Origin: Bacteroidia bacterium
GTDB taxonomy: Bacteria > Bacteroidota > Bacteroidia > Cytophagales > JAAEPT01
DNA length: 64,000 nucleotides
Assembly (NCBI GenBank): GCA_030431525.1
Contig: JAUIJC010000001.1
Span: 69,901-133,900 of the forward strand
Direction of reading: 5' to 3'
Part shown: positions 9,237-18,455 of the stretch, in pieces
How positions within the stretch are numbered: the stretch's first letter is position 1
Layout: every line of letters begins with the position of its first letter
The notes under the pieces: generated by a model
Told to the model about the DNA's origin: nothing
Database searches by the model: none
Seen by the model: the letters and a program-made list of their open reading frames with translations, nothing else
Made by a program: the position numbers and the translations under genes

Positions 9237-9878
9237 TCAATACCCTTTGAAAAAACTCCAAACCAGACGAATAAAATCCATCATTGATCTTTCTCTAGGA
9301 ATCTCTCTTTTGAATTTCTGAGGACTTATTTCCTTCTGAAAAGACTCTTCTTCAATCTTATCTGAGGACCTCATCATGTAAGCCCTCAAATCCACATTAG
9401 AGCTTTTTTCAACATACTTTTTAAACCACAAAGACGCTACTTGATATAAAGCCTTAGAAAACCCACCTGAGTAATTCTGAAAACTTACACACTGATCAAA
9501 ACCTTCAAGCATACACTCATAATCGCCTTTCATTTCACTAAAAATATCTAGCTCGCAATTTTGATGATAATCATATCCTAAAAGACTTAATTCCTCCAAA
9601 GGCCCATCAAATTCCTTTTCTGATATTAAAGCCTCCACAAAAAAGTGTGCATTTCCTTCATACGAATACTCTGAGTATTTCTCCTCTATTCCCAAATCCC
9701 TTAGCACCCAAACTACATGTTCCCTAGCCTCATACTTATCAACAGGTTTTGACAAGGAGGCTAACATTAGAATACTCTCTTTGTCGGCACCCTCTTCAAT
9801 CAATTCAATCGCCCAATCAACAGTAGCATCGTAGTCGAAATCTTTCAATACTTGATGCCATTGGATATTCTCAACCAT
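9237..9878 (-). CDS. Hypothetical acidic protein, AT-rich
   Basis: 213 aa from ATG 9878; a GTG at 9926 in the same frame lies inside a dispersed repeat and is less likely. I do not recognise the family. The sequence is acidic and helical, without a signal peptide or clear membrane segment (the C-terminal FIRLVWSFFKGY is only mildly hydrophobic). Its codon use is visibly more AT-rich than the neighbouring core genes, like the island at 13.6-15.4 kb, which suggests recent acquisition. Size and composition resemble orphan immunity proteins, but no immunity family is evident. Confidence 0.6.
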   Translation of the reverse strand: MVENIQWHQVLKDFDYDATVDWAIELIEEGADKESILMLASLSKPVDKYEAREHVVWVLRDLGIEEKYSEYSYEGNAHFFVEALISEKEFDGPLEELSLLGYDYHQNCELDIFSEMKGDYECMLEGFDQCVSFQNYSGGFSKALYQVASLWFKKYVEKSSNVDLRAYMMRSSDKIEEESFQKEISPQKFKREIPRERSMMDFIRLVWSFFKGY

Positions 9879-9925
9879 AGAGTTACTATTCAAAAAAAGG
9901 CTATCAACCTGACTGAAAGAACCCA

Positions 9926-9955
9926 CAAGATTCTTCCTTCGTCAGAATGACAGCC
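9926..9955. repeat. Dispersed intergenic repeat fragment
   Basis: AAGATTCTTCCTTCGTCAG followed by AATGACAG. This wording, in inverse GTCATTCTGACGAAGGAAG, resembles REP-like intergenic words I know from several bacterial genomes. One copy only is seen here, at the 5' edge of the AT-rich gene. Confidence 0.4.
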
Positions 9956-9993
9956 CATTTTCAAGAAACTATTCTGAAATTTTTAGCTCAAAC

Positions 9994-11013
9994 TCACAAG
10001 CCTAACAAAAACGCCATGGTATCCACCCCATCGGCATAGTCCTTAGGGCCAGGGAATTGCGAACGGCCAAAGGCTTCGGCGCCATCAAGCACGCCCTCTT
10101 TGGCCACCATACACTGGATGCTATCTTTTTCCGCCTCAATGCGGTCTTTCACCTCAGCCAAGTCCTTGTAGGTTTCATAGAAAATCACCCCTACTGGCGA
10201 GCTCATGCGCTCCTCTTCGGTCACCAAAAGGAAGCCTGTATCCAGGTGTGCCTTCTTGTTCACCAAATAAATCGACTTGTAATAGGTGTAGTTGTTCCCG
10301 TAGGTTGGGTGCTCAATCACGGCCTCAAAGGCGTGGAACTGATCCAACATCGGGGTAAAGTCATAACCCTCTGGCACAAATAGTTTGGAAATATTTCGGC
10401 ATCCCAAACCAAAGTAGCGGAAGATATCATCGCCCAAGGCCACAAAATCATCTGCGGTTTCCTCACCTGTCAAGACTGCCAATGAACTGCGGTTCTTCCG
10501 GATGATATGTGGCTTACGGCTGAAATACTGTTCAAAATAGCGCGCTGAGTTATCGCTTCCCGTAGCGATAATACCATCAACATTATCCAACTTCAACTGC
10601 TCAGCAAACTCCACCTTGTCGGCAAAGGCAGGGGCAATTTCCACCAACATTCGGTGAATCTCCCTCAAAAGGAAATTATCCTGGGAACTGAGTTTTGCCT
10701 GAAGCTTATTCCCAGACAACAACACACAGAAGTAATCATGGAATCCTACGGCTGGGATGTTTCCCGCCATGATAACGCCAATCGTCTTCCCTCCTTCTTC
10801 TGGAATGTCATAGCCTTCCACAAAATGCTCCAAGGCTTCCCGCTCCAAAATATGGGCGATGCCGTCCAGCGCCGAGCGCACATTTTCTGGATCGAACCAT
10901 TTGTTCAACTGGCCAGTACGAAAAATCAGGTGGCTTTCATCTCCGGCCGAAGCCTCAAAAGCCAAGCGCTCACCAAGGGCTACAAAGGCGTCTTTGCGTT
11001 GTTGAAGGGTCAT
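9994..11013 (-). CDS. LuxC-family acyl-CoA reductase
   Basis: 339 aa. The aldehyde-dehydrogenase-like fold of LuxC-type acyl-CoA reductases is seen: IGVIMAGNIPAVGFHDYFCV (nucleotide-binding region), DNVDGIIATGSDNSARYF, RKPHIIRKNRSSLAVLTG, and the catalytic cysteine in FRYFGLGCRNISKLF (C205). The family reduces acyl-CoA to aldehyde with NADPH. No other lux gene is present, so this is a metabolic enzyme rather than bioluminescence. It faces the ferredoxin gene across a 573-base gap; the two are often neighbours in Bacteroidota as far as I recall. Confidence 0.88.
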   Translation of the reverse strand: MTLQQRKDAFVALGERLAFEASAGDESHLIFRTGQLNKWFDPENVRSALDGIAHILEREALEHFVEGYDIPEEGGKTIGVIMAGNIPAVGFHDYFCVLLSGNKLQAKLSSQDNFLLREIHRMLVEIAPAFADKVEFAEQLKLDNVDGIIATGSDNSARYFEQYFSRKPHIIRKNRSSLAVLTGEETADDFVALGDDIFRYFGLGCRNISKLFVPEGYDFTPMLDQFHAFEAVIEHPTYGNNYTYYKSIYLVNKKAHLDTGFLLVTEEERMSSPVGVIFYETYKDLAEVKDRIEAEKDSIQCMVAKEGVLDGAEAFGRSQFPGPKDYADGVDTMAFLLGL

Positions 11014-11109
11014 CTTATTTAAGGGGATTTCGATTCAAGGACACAAAGTTGCAAAGTGCGGGCAAGTTTTCCACGGGGGAGGTTCAATTTGTGGATATTA
11101 ATCCTGCTT

Positions 11110-11382
11110 GTAGGGGCAGACCTCAATGCTGTTACATTAAGCTCAAGATTTCGACCCCACCTCTGTCCTCCCCTTATCCAAGGGGAGGAGAATGTTACAG
11201 AGAATACTTGCCAATTATGGGTTTAAACTTTGTACTGGTGGTTTCTCCTCCCCTTGGATAAGGGGAGGACAGAGGTGGGGTTGACCCAGAGTTTGGGAGT
11301 TTCCATCCTTAAAGCAACAGCATTGGGGCAAACCTGTGTGTCTGCCTAAAGTTCAAGGGTAGACACACAGGTCTACCCCTAC
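11110..11382. repeat. Large nested palindrome
   Basis: A perfect 38-bp inverted repeat (11154-11191 with 11244-11281; arm begins ACCCCACCTCTGTCCTCCCC) surrounds a 52-base centre. Outside it, CAATGCTGTT 11124-11133 pairs with AACAGCATTG 11316-11325, and GTAGGGGCAGACCT 11110-11123 with AGGTCTACCCCTAC 11369-11382 (one mismatch). A separate hairpin ACCTGTGTGTCT 11332-11343 with AGACACACAGGT 11361-11372 is also perfect. No convincing gene lies in this 573-base gap. Confidence 0.85.
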
Positions 11383-11469
11383 CCCTTGATGCTGAGGATG
11401 AAACCTGCAAACAAAGGGGAATGACTGAAATTGGCAATTTTGTACATATAGAATAAGCCCTTCCAAACG

Positions 11470-11500
11470 TTTGCTCAAAACAAATACATCCTTACTTTTG
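11470..11500 (+). promoter_or_regulatory. Consensus promoter of the ferredoxin gene
   Basis: TTTG 11470-11473, exactly 19 bases, TACTTTTG 11493-11500. This is a textbook Bacteroidota sigma-A promoter. Start near 11507 gives an ~80-base leader. Confidence 0.8.
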
Positions 11501-11513
11501 TACCCATTATTAG

Positions 11514-11961
<448 letters not shown>

Positions 11962-11963
11962 TT

Positions 11964-12045
11964 GATTAGACGTTAGACTTTAGAAGTAAGACATTAGCTT
12001 CAGGATTCGCTGAGCTAACGTCTAAAGTCTTAAAGTCTAAAGTCC
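11964..12045. repeat. Intergenic hairpin repeat, GTCTAAA class
   Basis: TTAGACGTTAG 11966-11976 pairs with CTAACGTCTAA 12015-12025; more copies of TAAAGTCTAAAGTC follow on the right arm. Related to 40621-40710. Confidence 0.7.
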
Positions 12046-12058
12046 CAAAAATAAAAAA

Positions 12059-12088
12059 GCCTCCGAACCCATGTTCGGAGGCTTTTTC
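12059..12088 (+). terminator. Terminator after the ferredoxin gene
   Basis: GCCTCCGAAC (12059-12068), loop CCAT, GTTCGGAGGC (12073-12082), then TTTTT. Confidence 0.9.
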
Positions 12089-12114
12089 TGTTCCATTTTC
12101 TGCCATGTAGTTCG

Positions 12115-12122
12115 TACATTTG
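12115..12122 (+). promoter_or_regulatory. -7 box of pgk
   Basis: TACATTTG fits TAnnTTTG, 22 bases before the ATG. No good TTTG is found 19-21 bases upstream, so this rests on the -7 element alone. Confidence 0.4.
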
Positions 12123-12144
12123 GCAGAATCCAAATTTCGGACTT

Positions 12145-13335
12145 ATGAAAACTTTAGACACCTACAATTTTTCTGGTAAAAAGGCGATTGTTCGCGTGGA
12201 CTTCAACGTGCCGTTGAACGACAAATTCGAGATTACCGACGAAACACGTATCAAGGCTGTTGTTCCAACCGTAAAGAAGATTCTTAACGACGGTGGTTCT
12301 GCAATTTTGATGTCCCACTTGGGTCGTCCGAAAAATGGTCCAGAGGAGAAATTCTCCTTGAAGCACATCGTTAAGCGCGTATCTGAAGTTCTTGAGGCCG
12401 AAGTAAAATTCGCTGACGACTGCGTAGGCGAGCAAGCAAAAGAGTTGGCTTCTTCCCTTGAGGCTGGTCAAGTATTGTTGCTCGAGAACCTCCGTTTCTA
12501 CAAAGAAGAAACTAAAGGCGACGAAGCTTTCGCTAAGCAATTGGCTGACCTTGGCGCTGACGTTTATGTCAATGACGCCTTCGGTACAGCCCACCGCGCG
12601 CACGCTTCTACCGCTATCATCGCTCAGTTCTTCACTGACAAGGTTTGTGGTTATGTGATGCAGTCCGAGTTGGACAACGCTAACAAAATCCTCAACAATG
12701 CTGAGCGTCCATTCACTGCCATCATGGGTGGTGCTAAAATCTCTGACAAAATCTTGATCATCGAGAAGTTGTTGGACAAAGTGGACAACCTCATCATCGG
12801 TGGTGGTATGACTTACACCTTCACTAAAGCTTTCGGCGGTGAAATCGGTAAGTCCCTCCTCGAAGCTGACAAAATGGAATTGGCCAAGGAGTTGGTGAAA
12901 AAGGCTGAGGAGAAAGGTGTGAACCTTATCCTTCCTGTTGACACCCTTTGCGCTGACGACTTCAGCAACGACGCCAACCGTCAAATTGTAGAGCGTGGTC
13001 ACATCCCTGCTGACTGGGAAGGTTTGGACATCGGTCCTGACACTACTGTGAAATTCGCTGACGTGGTGAAGAACTCTAAGACCATCCTTTGGAACGGTCC
13101 TATGGGCGTATTCGAATTCCCGAACTTCGCGAAAGGTACTGAAGGCATCGCTTACGCGGTGAAAGAAGCTACTCAAGGCGGTGCATTCTCCTTGATCGGT
13201 GGTGGTGACTCAGCTTCTGCTATCAACAACCTTGGTTTCGGTAACGACGTTTCTTACGTTTCCACTGGTGGTGGTGCTCTTTTGGAGTACATGGAAGGCA
13301 AGACGCTTCCTGGTGTAGCTGCCTTGGAGAACTAA
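12145..13335 (+). CDS. pgk: Phosphoglycerate kinase
   Basis: 396 aa, full length. Glycolytic enzyme transferring phosphate from 1,3-bisphosphoglycerate to ADP. N-terminal substrate site: [44 protein letters not shown]. Hinge and nucleotide-binding domain: [46 protein letters not shown] and the C-terminal [13 protein letters not shown]...[11 protein letters not shown]. Codon use is strongly biased (GCT, GGT, CTT/TTG), as expected for a highly expressed gene. Flanked by terminators on both sides, so monocistronic. Confidence 0.98.
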   Translation: MKTLDTYNFSGKKAIVRVDFNVPLNDKFEITDETRIKAVVPTVKKILNDGGSAILMSHLGRPKNGPEEKFSLKHIVKRVSEVLEAEVKFADDCVGEQAKELASSLEAGQVLLLENLRFYKEETKGDEAFAKQLADLGADVYVNDAFGTAHRAHASTAIIAQFFTDKVCGYVMQSELDNANKILNNAERPFTAIMGGAKISDKILIIEKLLDKVDNLIIGGGMTYTFTKAFGGEIGKSLLEADKMELAKELVKKAEEKGVNLILPVDTLCADDFSNDANRQIVERGHIPADWEGLDIGPDTTVKFADVVKNSKTILWNGPMGVFEFPNFAKGTEGIAYAVKEATQGGAFSLIGGGDSASAINNLGFGNDVSYVSTGGGALLEYMEGKTLPGVAALEN

Positions 13336-13340
13336 GCCAG

Positions 13341-13380
13341 AAATAAGAATTGAGAGGTAAGCGTTAATCTTACTTCATAA
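13341..13380. repeat. Half copy of the AAATAAGA...GAGAGGTAAG repeat
   Basis: AAATAAGAATTGAGAGGTAAG here and AAATAAGAAACGAGAGGTAAG at 44258-44278 share all but two bases. It sits between the pgk stop and its terminator. Confidence 0.5.
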
Positions 13381-13381
13381 G

Positions 13382-13415
13382 AAAAGCCACTCGTTGCAAA
13401 ACGAGTGGCTTTTTT
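13382..13415 (+). terminator. Terminator after pgk
   Basis: AAAAGCCACTCGTT (13382-13395), loop GCAA, AACGAGTGGCTTTT (13400-13413), then T residues. Confidence 0.92.
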
Positions 13416-13592
13416 GTGTTTGTCCTTTTCGGTACTCGGGCGCTTTTACAAAGCGTCCGAAACCGTTTGTGACATTTATAATGCCCTATACAACTGGAAA
13501 GGTATTACAAATGCCTGACGCGACAGGAGTCAGTTAGAACAATTGGATCATTAGGATTCAGCAGAAAATCAGCTGTATACTTCAATTAGATT

Positions 13593-14506
13593 CTAATTGG
13601 TTTTTACAATCACCCGACTTTTAGGTAAACCAAAATAGCAACTAGGATAATAAAACTGATCTACGATCACGAAAGGAATCTCTATTTCATTCACTTCCTT
13701 ATTAAGTATTACATCTAATTGATAAGGGTCTTTCGATATCACTATATAACTATAGTTATCAAATTTATTATAGGAAAAAAATGGACTCGAATTTAGTTCA
13801 TATTCCATTTTAGAATTTAAAAAATTATTATTCAATAAAATGACTACATTAGAATCAGTCTTATTATCCACATTAATAGCCCATATATTTTTTTTCATTG
13901 ACTCACTTTTAAACTCAAAACTAACATCAATTAATTCCCCATTACTTACTATCTCAGTATATGAATTAATTTCAAAACCATATGGAACTACAGTATTTCC
14001 CCCTGAATATTGATATTCAAAAGAATTCAGAGCTCCAAAGCTATAGGAAATTGAAGATATATCGTTTTGATCAAATTCATTGGTCTTGAATAATATTTCA
14101 AACTTTATAGAATCTAACTGCCAATCAATAAAATTTCTTTTTTTTAATTGGGAAACTTTTTCTCACTTACCTCATTTGTTATTTTATTTAATAGATAACT
14201 ATCATCTGAATTTTTCAAGGCCAGAGACTCATACAATCCTATTCTCTGAATTTGATTGTTTTTTTCATATATTTTTATATTTAAGGTACTTTGAATCGAA
14301 TCATTAAAATAGAATGATTCATATGTCATATACATATCCACTGGATCTTTTTCACTAGTATAAACTTCCGAACATCTCTGTAGGGAGTCTTGGACCCAAG
14401 TAGGTAGTTCTTCAATTGGTTTTCCAATATATTCTTCAAGACCAATAATTTGACTAAACCCATTAGTTGCACCTAACAACGAGAAAACTAATAATATAAA
14501 TTTCAT
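13593..14506 (-). pseudogene. Secreted protein of ~304 aa, split by a frameshift
   Basis: The 5' part (14506 down to about 14150) begins with a signal peptide (MKFILLVFSLLGATNGFS) and is followed by IGKPIEELPTWVQDSL. It runs into an early stop at 14144-14146. Adding one A in the A-run about 14156-14160 joins it to a frame that stays open to 13593, giving ...FIDWQLDSIKFEILFKTNE... and FGLPKSRVIVKTN at the end. The joined product is not recognised. Strongly AT-rich compared with pgk and mutS2. Real decay, phase variation at the A-run, or a sequencing error are all possible. Confidence 0.55.
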
Positions 14507-14570
14507 CTAATCTTATGGTAATTCTAATGTTTCAGAAACTTCTATACTTTCAACTGTGATTTCATGACTC

Positions 14571-14735
14571 CCTCCTAGTTCAAAAGTTCAGCGAAGCGCT
14601 CTTGGACTGGCTATCCATCAAGTCTCAGACTTGAAAACAACTAACCCTTAAATCAAAACTGTTTTTTAGAGGGAGGTCGGGAGACCTCAGCGGATTTCAG
14701 ACACGGGAGCGCTACGCTGAACTCCCGCGCCAGTT
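14571..14735. repeat. 165-bp direct repeat, left copy
   Basis: Nearly identical to 15425-15590 (shared CCTCCTAGTTCAAAAGTTCA..., AACCCTTAAATCAAAACTG, GGGAGCGCTACGCTGAACTC). It carries inverted ends AGTTCAGCGAAGCGCT and AGCGCTACGCTGAACT, and an inner hairpin GAGGTCGGGAGACCTC. It looks like a small palindromic (MITE-like) element. Together the two copies flank the immunity-like gene. Confidence 0.85.
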
Positions 14736-14772
14736 ACGGTAACTCTTGGACTATGTGGGTCAGTTAAGAAAC

Positions 14773-15399
14773 CTATAAACTCACTTTATTGTAATCTAAC
14801 CCAGTAATTTTGCTACTTATAAATTCATCATGTAACCTATCAGAAATAACAATACCAGTGAATTTACCTACAACAAAAAGGTCTTTACACAACAACGATG
14901 GTTTTATTGATATTTTTTCAGCATCTAAAATATCTACAGCTGACAATTTGTGTTTTTTATAAAAAATCATTTCATCTTCATCTTTAAATGAAACCCTGTT
15001 TAAAACAGTTAACCCTCTCACTACTTTAAATACACTGTTTTTATAATCAATATGGCGAGTTGAATCATTGTCATCTAGGTGCATCCAAAAATATTCATGA
15101 ATTACACCCTTACCATCCATCACATTTGCCTGCATAAAACAATGATCTATTATATCAAAATCACTCAGTAATTTCTTCACCCTTTCGCTAATGAGAAAGC
15201 CATTTGTGGGGATGGACCCTTGACTTAGGAAATCCGTCAATTTTGCCCCTTTTCTGAGCCTTGATGTTAAATCTAAATAAGCATCACATGGGTTCTCCAA
15301 CTTCAATATCGAGAATGCATCTTCAAGAAAATTAAAACTTACTTGAGGGTAGTGTGGCCCTGTCTCCTTAGACCCCGATTGATTTTTAATCTTTACCAT
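14773..15399 (-). CDS. Imm11-like (DUF1629) orphan immunity protein
   Basis: 208 aa, cytosolic. The order and wording GFLISERVKKLLSDF, then an FMQANV/YFWMHL strand pair, then KDLFVVGKFTGIVISDRLHD and EFISSKITGLDY resemble the Imm11 immunity family, in which an SER-like motif is repeated and a GL.Y/F motif closes the protein. Such proteins neutralise polymorphic toxins of competing cells. No toxin gene adjoins it; instead it lies between two direct repeats with AT-rich composition, as expected of an acquired orphan immunity gene. The family call is by recognition, not by a search. Confidence 0.6.
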   Translation of the reverse strand: MVKIKNQSGSKETGPHYPQVSFNFLEDAFSILKLENPCDAYLDLTSRLRKGAKLTDFLSQGSIPTNGFLISERVKKLLSDFDIIDHCFMQANVMDGKGVIHEYFWMHLDDNDSTRHIDYKNSVFKVVRGLTVLNRVSFKDEDEMIFYKKHKLSAVDILDAEKISIKPSLLCKDLFVVGKFTGIVISDRLHDEFISSKITGLDYNKVSL

Positions 15400-15424
15400 T
15401 CTAGCTCATATATTTTTGTACTCA

Positions 15425-15590
15425 CCTCCTAGTTCAAAAGTTCAGTGAAGCGCTGTAGGACTGAATACCCTTCAAGTCTCCCGACTTGGATCAACCAACC
15501 CTTAAATCAAAACTGTTTTTTAGAGGGAGGTCAGGAGACCTCAACGGAAACTAGGCACGGGAGCGCTACGCTGAACTCCCGCGCCAGCTA
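15425..15590. repeat. 166-bp direct repeat, right copy
   Basis: Same element and orientation as 14571-14735, with about ten to fifteen scattered differences. It ends 5 bases before the mutS2 stop codon. Read on the minus strand, its edge supplies an AGGAGGTGA sequence about 20 bases before the ATG of the immunity-like gene. Confidence 0.85.
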
Positions 15591-15594
15591 AAAA

Positions 15595-17973
15595 CTACTC
15601 CAAAACGACAATCGTCAATCCAGCCCCACCCTTATCCACATCTCCATCTGAAACAGAAACGACCTGCTTGTAGCCTTTCAAATGCTGACGAATCATCTGC
15701 TTCAAAACGCCTGTTCCCGTTCCATGTAGAATAGTAATCTCAGCCGTTCCGGTGATGATGGCGTTATCAAGGAAGCGATCAACCTCGGCCAAGGCATCCG
15801 GAGCGCGCATACCACGCACATCCAGTTTGTCGTCGAAAGAGGCCTTGCGGTTAATCATTTGCTGGGCGATATTGGAGCTGGTCTTGCTCTTCTTGGCGTA
15901 AGAAGGCGATTTGGCCACCTTGACCAACTTGTTCTTCTTCACCATCACCTTGAGCTGACCAACCATCACTTCCACTTGGTTGCCACTCATGGAGGTCACC
16001 TGCCCAATAGCATCCTGCCCTTTGATGTTCACGGAATCCCCTACCTTGATTTCTCCGGCAACTTCCTGAATCATTGGTTTGGCAGGCTTCTTCGCCTTAT
16101 CCTCAAACTTTTGGGCGTAACCCTGAAACTCTTGGCGCAACTCCTTGGTCAGTTCCTTTTCAGCCTGTCCCTCACGGATATCGCTGATCAGGTTTTCCAC
16201 TTTTTTGTTGGCCTCCCGCACAATGCCCTTAGCCTCCTGTTTCGCCTCTTGAATAATGGCCTTCTTGCGATTATCCACCAAGTCTTTCAACTCTTGGTAA
16301 TCAGCCACGGATTGCTTCAATCGGCGCTCTTGGGTTTGAACGGCATTTAGTCGTTCCTCCAATTTTACGCGCTCGGCCTCCAGCTTTTTGAGCTCCTTGT
16401 CATAGCGCACTTTGCCCTTGCCCACATGCTTGGAAGCATAGCTCAGCACCTGATTTGAAATGCCCGCCTTTTTGGCAATTTCCAAGGCGAATGAACTTCC
16501 GGGCTTGCCAATCTCCAACTTGAACAATGGTTCAAGGTGCTCCAAATCGAATAGCATGGCCCCGTTGGTCAAGCCTTCGGTTTTCTCTGAAAACTCCTTT
16601 AGGTTGCCATAGTGCGTGGTGATGACGCCATACGCTCCCTTACGATTCAAGGCCTCCAAAATAGCTTCGGCCAATGCACCACCGTATTCAGGCTCGGTAC
16701 CCGTACCAAACTCGTCAATCAACATCAGGCTTTTTCGGCCAGCTTTGGCCAAGAACACCTTCATATTTTGGAGGTGAGCGCTGTAAGTACTCAGCTCATT
16801 CTCCAAGGATTGTTGGTCGCCAATATCAATCAGCACATCCTGAAAGACGCCAAAAATCGAGCTCTCATCCACGGGCACCAACAGGCCACATTGCAACATG
16901 TATTGCAACAGCCCAACGGTTTTCAGAGATACCGACTTACCACCGGCATTCGGCCCAGAAATCAGAAGAATGCGGTCATTATTGGAGAGGTTGATGTCCA
17001 ATGGAATCACCTCCTTGCCATGCGGATTCAGTTTGAGAAGCGGATGATAGGCCTTCTTCCAAACCACTTTTACGTCCTTGTCGATTTTAGGACAAACCGC
17101 ACCCAAATCACGGGCTAACATGGCCTTGGCTCGAAGGAAATCCACATGTCCCAAAAAGCGGGAAGACTTCTCCAAATCCTCCAGATGCTCGCGCACCAGA
17201 TTGGTCAACTCGGTAAGAATGCGGATGATTTCACGGCGCTCCTCGGCATACAACTCTTTCAAACGGTTGTTGATGGAGAACACATTGGTCGGCTCCAAAT
17301 AGGCGGTTTTTCCTGTGGCTGACTCATCGTGCACCAAACCGCCAATAATGCGTTTGTATTCCGCCTTCACGGGAATTACCATTCGGCCATTCCGCAAAGT
17401 TGGGCGGGCATCAGCATCCGTTTGGTTATTGTCTTTGGCCGTGCGAAGCACAGAATCCAAGGTCTTTCGAAGCGAAGAACCTTCTTTGATGATGCCTCGA
17501 CGAATGGTCGCCAACTCCTTGGAGGCATTGTCTTTCAGCTTGCCTGTTTTGTCAAAAACACGCTCAAGCTCACGCACCATGGAACGGTCCAGTTCCCAAT
17601 GCTGAATCAATGGCTGAGCAGACGGAAACTCATCGGGATGCTCCTCCAGAATCATTCGCCACTCGCTGACCAAGCGCAAACAGACCACCAACTCATACAA
17701 ATCCTCCTCGACCAAGAAGGTCCCCTGAATGGAGGCCTGTCCCAGATAATGCCTGAAGTCATTGTATTCATTGGCTGGCCAAACCACCCCCTCTGCCAAC
17801 AGGTTTTTAAACTCATGCACCTGTGCCGTCCAGCGATCCACCTTACGGTAATCATTCGAGAACCGCATTTTATCAGTCATCTCGCGCCCCAACGGCCCAA
17901 GACAACGACGTGAAAGCTCTGCACGGATATGGTGAAAACCCAGTTGTTCCTCTATGGTATTCGGAAATAACAT
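15595..17973 (-). CDS. mutS2: MutS2 family ATPase/endonuclease (RqcU)
   Basis: 792 aa, normal length. Lacks the MutS mismatch-recognition domains. Core and clamp helices (1-330), ATPase with Walker A GPNAGGKS at 340-347, Walker B LMLIDEFGTGTEPEYGG near 416-432, a long coiled coil (about 515-640, with KKAIIQEAKQEAKGIV), a KOW-like segment and a C-terminal Smr nuclease domain with LDVRGMRAPDAL and HGTGTGVL. MutS2 suppresses recombination; in Bacillus it splits collided ribosomes (RqcU). A -7 box CAAAGGTA lies just upstream at 18000-18007 on this strand. Confidence 0.95.
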   Translation of the reverse strand: MLFPNTIEEQLGFHHIRAELSRRCLGPLGREMTDKMRFSNDYRKVDRWTAQVHEFKNLLAEGVVWPANEYNDFRHYLGQASIQGTFLVEEDLYELVVCLRLVSEWRMILEEHPDEFPSAQPLIQHWELDRSMVRELERVFDKTGKLKDNASKELATIRRGIIKEGSSLRKTLDSVLRTAKDNNQTDADARPTLRNGRMVIPVKAEYKRIIGGLVHDESATGKTAYLEPTNVFSINNRLKELYAEERREIIRILTELTNLVREHLEDLEKSSRFLGHVDFLRAKAMLARDLGAVCPKIDKDVKVVWKKAYHPLLKLNPHGKEVIPLDINLSNNDRILLISGPNAGGKSVSLKTVGLLQYMLQCGLLVPVDESSIFGVFQDVLIDIGDQQSLENELSTYSAHLQNMKVFLAKAGRKSLMLIDEFGTGTEPEYGGALAEAILEALNRKGAYGVITTHYGNLKEFSEKTEGLTNGAMLFDLEHLEPLFKLEIGKPGSSFALEIAKKAGISNQVLSYASKHVGKGKVRYDKELKKLEAERVKLEERLNAVQTQERRLKQSVADYQELKDLVDNRKKAIIQEAKQEAKGIVREANKKVENLISDIREGQAEKELTKELRQEFQGYAQKFEDKAKKPAKPMIQEVAGEIKVGDSVNIKGQDAIGQVTSMSGNQVEVMVGQLKVMVKKNKLVKVAKSPSYAKKSKTSSNIAQQMINRKASFDDKLDVRGMRAPDALAEVDRFLDNAIITGTAEITILHGTGTGVLKQMIRQHLKGYKQVVSVSDGDVDKGGAGLTIVVLE

Positions 17974-17999
17974 CCCCTCTGTGATTTTTTACTTGATGA

Positions 18000-18007
18000 C
18001 AAAGGTA
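18000..18007 (-). promoter_or_regulatory. -7 box of mutS2
   Basis: Minus-strand TACCTTTG matches TAnnTTTG, 27 bases before the ATG; no clear TTTG upstream. Confidence 0.35.
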
Positions 18008-18042
18008 CGTGTCTGACTATAATTATGGGGTAAAAATTGATT

Positions 18043-18200
18043 CACACAGGACTGAAGTCCTGTGCTGTGGAAAACCGCCCTTACAGGGCTATGACTTCGG
18101 AGCCCTGTAAGGGCGGTTCTTCATAACGATGGATGAAAATCCATCGACCATATGAAGGAATCCATCGCAAAAAATAAATGCCATGGAAATAGTCTCCCAT
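18043..18200. repeat. Cluster of intergenic hairpins
   Basis: Three tight hairpins in a row: CACAGGACT 18045-18053 with AGTCCTGTG 18056-18064; AACCGCCCTTACAGGGCT 18073-18090 with AGCCCTGTAAGGGCGGTT 18101-18118 (18 bp perfect); CGATGGAT 18127-18134 with ATCCATCG 18139-18146. No gene is supported between mutS2 and the sigma factor (480 bases). Confidence 0.8.
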
Positions 18201-18455
18201 GGCATTGCTCGCTCTTGAAATCGAGGGTTACTCGATTCACCTATCAGCACAAAAGGCTTTTTTTGAACGCTCATGTTGATACGCTTGGCGAGAAATCACA
18301 AACAAACGATACATAAATAATAGTGGTGTTTATATGCCCCTCAAGCCAACAACATTCGTGTTTAAAAAATAGGTTAATAGGAAATACGCAGGACTTAACA
18401 CAATGTTCTCATTAGGCCCCATTTTTTTCAAAAGAGCCGTAACTTTTGAGAGGTT

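Noticed and set aside
9994-11013. lux bioluminescence operon
   Set aside because: Only a LuxC-type reductase is present; no luxA, luxB, luxD or luxE.
11049-11261. Open frame of 70 codons in the acyl-CoA reductase-ferredoxin gap
   Set aside because: It runs through the 38-bp palindrome and has no protein-like composition or conserved motif.
12154-13176. Long minus-strand open frame opposite pgk
   Set aside because: Shadow caused by the strong codon bias of pgk; no recognisable protein features.
14571-15590. Insertion sequence with the 165-bp repeats as ends
   Set aside because: The enclosed gene is not a transposase, and the repeats are direct rather than inverted relative to each other.
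18089-18274. 61-codon minus-strand frame upstream of mutS2
   Set aside because: It is made of the hairpin repeats and reads as non-coding.
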